NCBI GenBank assembly: GCA_963693085.1
Contig: OY856410.1
Coordinates: 1,330,844,804 to 1,330,908,803 of the forward strand
DNA length: 64,000 nucleotides
DNA from: Alisma plantago-aquatica
Taxonomy: Eukaryota > Streptophyta > Magnoliopsida > Alismatales > Alismataceae
Reading direction: 5' to 3'
A model generated the notes under the pieces. That model was not told the origin of the DNA, ran no database searches, and was given only the letters and a program-made list of their open reading frames with translations. Positions 55,454 through 64,000 of the stretch are shown here, piece after piece; positions within the stretch are counted from its first letter, which is position 1; every line of letters starts with the position of its first letter. A program made the translations under genes and the position numbers.

Positions 55454-58418
55454 GGACCCCCCTCCCTGGTAACCCCCAATTAAGGAAGACCAAAGAGCCA
55501 AAGCCACTATCCCAAAATAGGATCAATGGTTTTTCAAATAATCAAAAATAATTATTAAATTCTACCAAAGACTAAGCTTGAAATAGGATAAAAATTTACT
55601 TTTCACATACATTTCAAAAATAGGAATCTGGGACTTTTATCCACGGTAGAGTTCTATCTAACTATATCCTCCTTTATGGATTAACTTTATTCTTCACAAA
55701 TTCCACTTTATTGTTTGTCCAAGTGTAGATTTTCATAAAACATCGACAAACAAAATGTTGGTCATTATAAATTAATATATCGGTATGTGGTGACAACCAA
55801 AAATTTGCACATATATTCTAACAACTTAATCACATCAAGTATTTGTTAACAATGCAATATTATGTTTTTCAATATGTCTTCCCAACTACTTTTACTCATC
55901 CTCTGGGATACCGTGTCTTTGGGTTTGGTCCTTGCAAGTTACTTTTGGCTACCTTCTCCATCATGAGCTTGGTACCTTTTGGGTCACCTCTCTGGGTGCC
56001 CTATGGTCTTTCCTTTGGGGCTTGACCACCTCAAACCTTCCCTCCAGGTCTTGGTCTCATACCTTACATCTAGAGATGGTATGTAGGTTCAGGAAAGTCA
56101 TATGTATACTTAAATTGTGAGAGTCATATTCACTGTAAAGATTGTAGAAATAAAATCATCTGAGTAGTTATTTCCTTGCAACGGTGAAACATTAGAAAAT
56201 GTCCAGAAACTAAAGTGTGTAATAATAAATAACAACATACCTAATTTGCAATCTCAAATATAAACAAGATATCCAATTCCAATCAAGATGTCTAATCAAG
56301 AAAGTTAAGCAACCAATCCATAAGATCCTAAAAACATGTATAATGCCTACATGTTACCATTATATCCTCAAACAACTTCTTATTGACTTGGGACACCTTG
56401 TTAAGGTTTTTAAGTCTCATTATGATGCATTAGGGTTTCTTAGATTAATATCCCAATCATTATCCATTTTTAGGTCAACAACCCTAAAGCAAGTTTTCTA
56501 CTCATAAAATCCTAATTACTCAAATTATCCATATTAAGATTCTTTATTCTCAAATTAGCTTAGGATCATCATATCTCTGTCTTATTTATGGATTTTTTAA
56601 ATATAAACCATTAAAAGCCATAAACACCTAGATTAGGGTTTCTAAGCCCATTAACACACTTTATACATATGAAACCCTAAATTGAGCCAATTATACATAA
56701 AGATTACCTTTTTAGATCTAAAGTTTCCTTTTTATTAACAACAGGTTAATATCAACTTAAATCATCCATAGTACTTTACAAATATCTCTTTAATATCAAA
56801 ATTTGGATTTCTTATTCATAAAAGTGTTAAAGGTAACAACTTAATATATTTTTTTAATTGAAAGTAGAATTACACTTCAATTATATTTTTAATATATTCC
56901 TTGCATTTTTTTGATCAACTTTCATGTATAGCATTGCTTCATCAAAGCTACAAAAATAATTTCTAGAATTATTTTTAGATTTATATTATCTGAACCAATC
57001 GAGGTTTGATAGGTCATCTGCGATTAATTTCCTATTTGCTAGTCTAGCTCAAGTGAAAAGATGCTCGCACCCTCATATCATAATCACACTATTTGGGGAA
57101 ATATGGTCATTTGCCTCTTTTCCTCCATTCTCCTTGCGCTAGGGCGACCCCTTGCCCAACGTAGGGACTCCAACGCACATCCGCAAAGCCCTCGATGGCC
57201 ATTCTATCCCCTGTTGCATGGTGTCACCACCCAGGCACAGAAGTCAACTACCTCCCTAGCCTCTAGGGAGTGCCACCTGAAGGGAGATGCTCTCCCTTGG
57301 GTACCAAGGTGTGTTGCATACAACCTGGTAAAGGTTTGGAAGACCGTGGCTATGTTTCGGGGTTCTGTAGGAGAGGGAGATGATTGTGTAGGGTTCTTCG
57401 ATGTTGGACAACCACCATGATAGCGGCTTAGGCCATGTAATAGCATCTGTGTAGATACCCTCACATGGAAGATAGAAGAAGGAGGAGGAAAAGACAATTT
57501 CCAAGAGATCACCACCCAGGGTTTTTGTCGTCTTCACATTCTTGATCCCATGTGCATCCCATGGTCATCATATCTAACCATATGATATACTACTACTTCA
57601 TGGCGATCTACCCTCAATCCCCTCCAATTCAGGGTATCGTTGAAGGAATCATCGATCAGTACATGATGCTAAAGTAGGAGAGGGATAACTAGAGAGGGTT
57701 GGACAACAAGGAGTCATAAGGGAGGAGTAAGGGAGAGGGCAGATAGTTTTTGAATTGTGCACTATGCAAACCTATAAATAGATGCTCTCTCCCATCTTTC
57801 CCTTCCCATCTATAAAACTCTTAGTGTTTATCTCATAATCTGTAATCCATGATAGGAAACCTCCCTTTATACTATCAAGACTTGGATTTGGTAGTCTTAA
57901 CATATAAGGTAAAAAAACAACCAACACTCTTCCCATCTTATTTTATAAATATGGATTTGGTTGAGATAATTTTATACACAATACTTGCCCTCCAAGTAAT
58001 TAAATAGTCACCATTATCATATGGGGAGTTCTTTTGATGTAAAAGGTGTTTTTACAACACCAAAAATACATATCCATTAAAAGACAATTCTTGTTATTCA
58101 AAGTTCACCAAAAATCATAAAATATTACTCATGATGCCTTAAACATAGTCTTACTACTCTTGGAAAGATGATTATCCTTAAATTATCCTAAAATACCATG
58201 TATTTTAATTTCTTTTGGAACCTTGACAATTATTTCATTTATCATAACAAAATGCATGATTATTTATTCATGTACAAAATCCTTCTATTTATTTAACTTG
58301 TGTTGTAAGCTCCCATGCCACAAAAGATGATTGAAATTATTATTTCACCAATAATACCATTGTGGAAGGTTATATTTTAAAACATGATTTCAATTTTATT
58401 AAAAGTGAGGATATAACA
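55454..58418 (-). repeat. 3' LTR of element D
   Basis: Starts GGACCCCCC (TG end mutated) and ends GGATATAACA next to AAGGAGGGG (minus), the polypurine tract at 58420-58430. The first 1.1 kb aligns with 63103-64000, with an extra stretch of about 220 bp at 55690-55915 absent from the other copy. Minus- and plus-strand frames at 57061-57540 lie inside this LTR and show no domain. Confidence 0.7.
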
Positions 58419-58469
58419 TTCACCCCTCCTTAAAAGGAATTTTGTGCACAAAATTCCACCAAACATACA

Positions 58470-58800
58470 AGAAATTTAGGATAACATTTTTCCATCTCCA
58501 TCATCATCTCCCATGTGGCTTCATCCTCTCCATGGTTACAAAGAACCTTTATCATCTTCCATTCTTTACTCCTGAACTCTCTCTCAACTTGGTATCTCAT
58601 ACCCTCATAGGTGACTAAGGGTAAGTCTGCCTCCCTTAGAGTGCAATAGGTTCAATGCTCAATACATGGCTCGGGTACATCACATAGTGCTCTAGATCGT
58701 ACATATGGAACACATCATACATCATATTATCCAGAGGGGTAAGGCTAAGAAAAAGTAGCTTCGCCAATCTATTCCAAAATCTAAAACGGACCCATGTATG
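58470..58800 (-). pseudogene. pol: Chromodomain and integrase C-terminal tail of element D
   Basis: Minus-strand frame: YMGPF near 58795, a VFHV-like remnant (58715), then the chromodomain: YQVEREFRSKEWKMIKVL (58595-58540) and GEDEATWEMMMEME (58525-58485). In chromoviruses this module binds marked chromatin and steers integration. The aromatic and acidic ATWE residues are kept; stops interrupt the stretch between 58780 and 58650. Confidence 0.65.
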
Positions 58801-59720
58801 GGGGACTCAACTTTCCTAGCTATAGCTTGAACTCGTCGGATTTTCAAAAATGCATGCTCACCCATAGTGAACTACAAGTCGGTCTGCTTCGCATCAGCAC
58901 ACGACTCTTGTCGATCTTGGGTTTTCATAGCCATTGCTCGATCAAAGCAACTTCATCTGCATACACTGTGGTTTCTCTAACCTTCACAAGGTCCTCTCAC
59001 CAACATCACTCTAGTGAATCGATGACCGAAACAGCCTCCCTTAAAGATCTTCATACATCCTGCTACTAGTTTTGGTGGTTGTTATAATAAGCAAAATCTG
59101 CTAGGGGTAGGAACTGCTCCGATGAATCACCCCGAACGAGCACATATGTAGTCATCAGACCTTCTAAAGTCTAGATCATACTCTCTTGACTATTCATCAG
59201 TTAGGGTGTGATAAGATGTACTAAACTTTATTCTAGTATCAAGTTCTTTTAGTACTTACTTCCATAACATGGAAATGATCTTGAGGCCATACTCAAGAAT
59301 GTTGAACTCAGATCACTACATAGTTGAACTATTTCTCTCTCATATATATATGGTTCAACCAGATATGTCACATTGGCAGTTCCCTCTTTGGAAAGAGAAT
59401 GTGTCAACTTGGTAAGGTAATCTACCATAACTCATATTGCATCATGACCTCTCTTGGTCTAGGGGAGACCCACCACAATGTCCATGGTGATCTGCTCCCA
59501 TTCCCTCTTAGGGACATCTCATTATCCAAAGCAATCCACTGAGTTATTGGTGTTCGGCCTTCATCCTCTGGCATGTATGGCAACTGGCCACATGCACCTC
59601 TATATTCTTCTTCATTCCAGGCCTTCAAGTTATCATTGCACACCTCAACCATCTTGGTAGTACCTTGGTTTTCAATGTACATAGAATTATGAGCTTCTTA
59701 CATAGCATAATTCTTCCAGG
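58801..59720 (-). pseudogene. pol: Integrase of element D
   Basis: Zinc finger second half VHVASCHTCQRMKAEHQ at about 59605-59560; core start WEQITMDIVVGLP (first catalytic Asp) at 59500-59455 and TKRGHDAI; later ESMIWTLEGLMTTYVLVRGDSSEQFLPLADFAYYNN (59190-59080), where the family has the Glu and the FAYN motif. Several in-frame stops and frame changes. Chromovirus type. Confidence 0.7.
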
Positions 59721-59929
59721 GAAAATCATCAGAAATCCTAAAACACTCTAGTAGTGGATTCCACAACCTACTTTTCTTGAGAGGTGCATCTGAGATTCTC
59801 TCTAACAAACCTTTTATCTCCTCAAAATCTAGGCTAACCGGGCAACCCCTAATCCGACCAATAGGTCTGATTGTATCTGGATGTTAGCCATACAGGTCTC
59901 ATCTTCTAATGATCGTAGCGTTCATCTAG

Positions 59930-60130
59930 CCATCTCTTCCAACCTCTCCATTGGCTAAACAAGACAACTATATACCTGAGTCGTGTCTGGGATAAGAGTA
60001 TCTGTCATCACATTAGTTTCCTTATGTGCTAGGTGATGGTGAAGACATAACCTTCATATATTCCACTCATCGTCCATGTCTTGGGTTTAGGTCTATATCA
60101 GTCAAGAAAACTTTGAGTCCTTGCTTCCAA
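59930..60130 (-). pseudogene. pol: RNase H C-terminal remnant of element D
   Basis: LNPRHGR-VEYMK near 60090-60050 aligns with the LNMRQRRWLEL-type stretch of gypsy RNase H, followed by a frame shift and a remnant of the NVVADALSRK segment (near 60010-59980). Upstream RT could not be found. Confidence 0.5.
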
Positions 60131-62430
60131 CATCTTGGTTATCAGACCCACATGTGTAACTCATAAAATCCAAACTTCTCTTGACAAGCCTATCCTCATA
60201 TGATAAATACCTTAGTTCATCTATGCTTTCATACCATATATCCAATATACTCTCAAAAAGGTGTGGTACTTCATCCATTCTCAATTATCATAGAAAGGTT
60301 TCAACTCATATCACCTTCATCATTAGTATATAGAATGTGTTGTGTCCTATCTCTCACACCCATAACAAGATGAAATAAGCATTTGGCTATAGTCCAAATA
60401 CAAATTTCATCCCATTCCAAGAGTAGAGATGGTGCATCACCCATTTCCATGACACTTTCTAGTCTAAGTTGAAACTTAATTCTCATGACTCTACACTATG
60501 AACATCTCATTGTTGTTTCTATACCCATGAGAAGACTTTTCTCATCACCTATGGGTCTTAACATCTCACTTATGTGCAATCCTTAGTCATTACCTCAAGG
60601 TCTCTAGGGTGTCAGTACTTTTGGGGTTATCTGACCCTTATGCATCTAGGGAGTGCCTCTCACATTTACCCCTTAGGCCCCTTGAACTCATAAAGGTGGC
60701 CAACCTCCTAACCCATGGGCCTCAAGCAAAGGTAATTGTTACCTCCCAACCCTATGGTCTTGTGCATTTAGAGAATAGGCAACTCCTACTCCCATCGGTG
60801 TTATCCCTACTTGACCTTAGTATTGACTTAGGATTCCATCATAGTTCATAGATCCTTTGTTGATACTCAGGCACATCTCGTCCTTGAATCCTCACCCATC
60901 ATCTCTCTGGGCACTCACATATAACCTTTCACCCCTTCATGGGAAACATGGCGACCTACCTATCTCGGTCTGGCCCCATACTACAAGTTACCTCCATAGA
61001 AACATATCATCATGCCCCTTAGAGATGGTTAAATGTGGGTCTATAGATTCATGTTCATACTTCGTGCTCTCATGCTGAGCTCATCAAGCTCTTATAAGTG
61101 ATCTCTTAAGGTTACCTCAAACCTAAGTACGATTTGGTGCTCACTCATACATGTATGGTCCTTTCCTAGGTTAGGATAAAACAAAGGTCACAAAATGTCC
61201 TTGCATCAAAGGTTTATATCATCATGTATATGTTTATCCCTATCATGATACTTATGTATGTATCTATCAAGAAGACAACCTACTGAACCATGCTAAGTTC
61301 CTTGCTATGTCACACATATTCATCATTCCTCAAGTTTGGACCAATCGCATACATGCATATGTCACAAGCATGGGTGAGGGGTTCATCAAATACATATCTC
61401 ATTTTTAGTGGGGTTTCCTTTGCTCTAAAACATGGGGGTGCCATGCTCAATTCGTATGAACTCATACAACCATGTGAGAATCATGTGCACCACGTACTAC
61501 TACTTCCCCTCTTAGGTCTAGGAACCCCAAGTTCTACTCTTATGCATTAGCTGTCTAATTGCATGCTCAGCTGTTCAACCATGAACTGAATCTATACTAG
61601 ATAGAGAATATACATCCTAACACTCTTCCATTTGAACAACCTTTTTAGCCCTACACAAGGACAACCAAATAGGTGTGAGGCCTCACAATTTATTACCATT
61701 CCTCTTCAAGGTCTATGGAACTCTCCTTCCTACACCTAAAAGGTTCTTATATCCTCCATACATTTGTTCAGGAAGCCTCTTTCTCTCTTCTAGGGTTTGG
61801 TTCCTCAAAAGGCAAACAAGGTACAATAAGCCTCCAAGGATCATGCATGAGGCAACCACATATATCTACTCAGGGTCGTCTATTCTAGGCCATATTATAT
61901 CCAACTTCTCATGATTCCTCATCTCTTAGAGTCTAGGTTTCTAACCTTCTTCCTCGGGGTCTCACCCTCTCTCTAGATCTAACCCTATAACTGGTCCTAC
62001 CATGGGAGGTTCTCTTCCAGAAGATGGGTCAATCTCTTAAGGATACACGTCTATCCCCACCTAGGTGAAACGTACTATCAAAACTTATGTTTAGCTAATA
62101 TTATACGAAGCTCTGCAACTCTATATCATAAAATATCAGGCATAACCTATCTAGCTTGGGTCTGTAACTTGCTTCCAACCTTTTCTTCTGTGTTCGTGCA
62201 TGCCTCTTTCTACTCATATATATTTGTTAGGGTTTTTATACGGTCACCACAAACCTTCTCAATGAGGTAGTTATCCCTCACCCTTAACAGGAATGACCCA
62301 CCCAAGGTCGGGTCACCAAAAGGCACTAGGGTCAACCAACCACACATAGTTCATGCTTCTCATCTGTACTCAAAACCTTTACATACAACATGCATGTCCA
62401 ACTCATGTACTCACATGAATGGATAATTGA
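60131..62430. other. Unresolved interior of element D
   Basis: Expected to hold RT, protease and gag of D, but no RT motif or DTGAS-type site could be read on either strand. Short plus-strand frames (60609-60851, 61290-61550) show no domain. It may be replaced by other DNA or be heavily decayed. Confidence 0.35.
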
Positions 62431-62439
62431 GGTATCCAA

Positions 62440-62912
62440 CTCCTCGTGTCTTCTCTATCTCTATCCACCTCTTAAGGTTTTGGGTTGAGCATCATCCTTA
62501 GAGGATGCGGCAGGTCTCTTCCTCTTCTAAGAGGCTTCTTCCTCCAAGACTATCACTCTCCTCCTTATCCTATCAGATGGTCTAACCTCAACATTCTCCT
62601 GAGGGGTAACCAAGGGCACATCAACATAGGCCACACAATGTAATCATGTAATAAACTCAATCTGAGTTTCTAATTATCAAAACTTATGTCCATGACATCT
62701 TACTTACATGCTTTTTATTATTTGGTGGAGCATTCCTTAATCCTTATTATACTTACCTTGAACTCGGGAGGGTGATGGAGAGATAGAGAAACCCTAACCT
62801 CTTGGAGTTTTTGAATGAATGGGGTAAAGAAGGGATGAAGACAGATGAGAGAAGACCTAGAGGTATCATATTTTGAGTCAAATCCTCCAATTTTGGCCAA
62901 GTGATCACACAA
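62440..62912 (-). pseudogene. Possible gag N-terminal remnant of element D
   Basis: Basic minus-strand stretch (SDRIRRRVIVLEEEAS, then KRKRPAASSKDD near 62580-62480) in the position of gag, 200-600 nt after the primer site. Similarity is weak; assigned mainly by position. Confidence 0.3.
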
Positions 62913-63083
62913 AATCTGGGAGTCCTCATAGACCGACTAGTGCGGTGGAGGAAAATCTTGCTAGACCCCAGATTGTGATCCTTTTCTAGACACCTCCATC
63001 ATTGGAAAATCCTCTAATAACTTCCTTGGGTTCTAAAGAGTTTGTAAATTTTAATAATTATTAGAGATTAAATGGAAAACCAT

Positions 63084-63095
63084 GCTTTGATATCA
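63084..63095 (-). other. Decayed initiator-Met primer binding site of element D
   Basis: Plus strand GCTTTGATATCA against GCTCTGATACCA (10 of 12), seven bases from the LTR start TGACCCC. Confidence 0.6.
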
Positions 63096-63102
63096 ATTAT
63101 AA

Positions 63103-64000
63103 TGACCCCCCTCCCCAGTAACCCCCAATTAAGGAAGACCAGAGAGACAAAACCCCTATCAAAAATAGGATCAATGGTTTTGTAAATAATAAAAAATAAT
63201 TATTAAATTCTACCAAATACTAAGCTTAAAATAGGATAACAAATTACTTTTCACATACATTTCAAAAATAGGAATCTAGGACTTTTACCCATAGTAGAGT
63301 TCTATTTAACTAAATACCCTCTGTTAGGGTTTAGTCCTTGTAAGTGACTTTAGGCTGCCTTCTCCATTCTGAGCTTGGTACCTTGTGGGTCACCTCTCTG
63401 GGTGCCCTGTGGTCTTCCCTCTAGGGTTTGACCACCTATGACCTTCCCTCCAGGGCTTGGTCTCATATCTTACATCCATAGATGGTATGTAGGTTCAGGC
63501 AAGTCATATGTATACTTAAATTGTAATAGTCATATTCACTTTAAAGATTGTAGAAATAAAATCATCCCAGCAGTTATTTCCAAGCAATCGGTGAAACATC
63601 GAAAAATGGTGGGAAATTAAAGCATGTAATTATAAATAACCACGTACTTGATTTGTAGTCTCAAATATAAACAAGATATCCAATTCCAATCAAGACGTTC
63701 GATCAAGCAAGTTAAGTAATAAATCAAGAAGATCTTGAAAACATGTATAATGCCTACCTATTACCATTATATCCTCAAACAACTTCTTATTGGCTTGGGA
63801 CACCTTACTAAGGTTTCTAATTATCATTAGGATGCATTAGGGTTTCTTAGATTAATCTCCAAATCTTTATCCCTTTTTAGTTCAACAACTCTTAAACAAG
63901 TTTTCTACTAATAAAACCCTAATTACTCAAATTATCCATATTACAAATTCTTTATCACAAATTAGCTTAGGATCATCATATCTCTGTCTTATTTATGTAT
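63103..64000 (-). repeat. 5' LTR of element D, cut by the window end
   Basis: TGACCCCCCTCCCC onward aligns with 55454 onward: shared CCCCCAATTAAGGAAGACCA, TTTCAAAAATAGGAATCT, CAAGATATCCAATTCCAATC. It continues past 64000. Confidence 0.72.

Larger units (their letters stand above)
55454..64000 (-). mobile_element. Element D: decayed chromodomain Ty3/gypsy element, runs off the window
   Basis: Direct repeats 55454-58418 (complete) and 63103-64000 (cut by the window end) flank 4.7 kb. A decayed initiator-Met primer site lies next to the right repeat, so the sense strand is minus. In sense order: gag-like traces (62900-62440), an unresolved middle, RNase H C-terminus, integrase with zinc finger, and a chromodomain just before the polypurine tract. 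Chromodomain after integrase marks a chromovirus. RT is not recognisable. It lies inside a copia LTR. LTR divergence looks near 8-10%. Confidence 0.75.

Noticed and set aside
57061..57537. Overlapping frames of 119, 103 and 93 codons
   Set aside because: All lie inside the LTR of element D, on opposite strands, without domains.

Overview
This window is nuclear DNA of a flowering plant and consists almost entirely of nested LTR retrotransposons. I recognise no host gene, rRNA, tRNA gene or CRISPR array. The organism call rests on the element types: Athila-like Ty3/gypsy with a tRNA-Asp primer site, a Sirevirus-type Ty1/copia element, a chromodomain gypsy element and other Ty1/copia pieces, in AT-rich DNA whose coding remnants are full of C-to-T and G-to-A decay. 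The species cannot be told from the sequence.

Layout. 365-8922: an old Athila-like element, E, on the minus strand, with both LTRs, gag and protease remnants but no recognisable RT or integrase. 8963-17085: Ty1/copia remnants on the plus strand, namely a probable LTR at 8963-10380 and element F (LTR 11434-13266, gag, protease, integrase, then broken off). 17090-18566 continuing at 54240-54476: one minus-strand copia LTR split by the insertion of element A. 18567-54234: element A, an Athila-like element on the minus strand with 2.8 kb LTRs and a perfect 5-bp target duplication (AACAT). Two younger elements sit inside A. C (39430-46879, Sirevirus-like, no pol, TSD GTTCA, LTRs about 99% identical) lies between the RNase H and integrase regions. 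B (23678-38948, Athila-like, TSD GTTGG) lies inside the integrase. 54838-55453: another copia LTR, cut by element D (55454 to beyond the window), a decayed chromodomain gypsy element on the minus strand.

B is the oddest object. It is a single 15.3-kb insertion with one clean target duplication, but it is an inverted (palindromic) structure. Its right end is a normal LTR. Its left end starts inside the protease region of an opposite-facing copy, and the two copies meet at an LTR followed by what looks like the first bases of the tRNA-primed region, expanded into a T tract. It looks like an aberrant reverse-transcription product that was integrated.

Two themes cross family boundaries. First, the U5 regions of E, A and B, otherwise very different, each carry a short stretch resembling tRNA-Asp (D-arm piece plus T-arm and acceptor piece) on the antisense strand, so their RNAs could pair with the primer tRNA outside the 18-nt binding site. 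Second, nearly every LTR has a dense array of short motifs just upstream of its TATA box: AACGGTC-type in A and B, CGGTCGAC palindromes in C, TCAATCGACTGG-like in E and F. C carries a second such promoter internally, in front of its downstream ORF.
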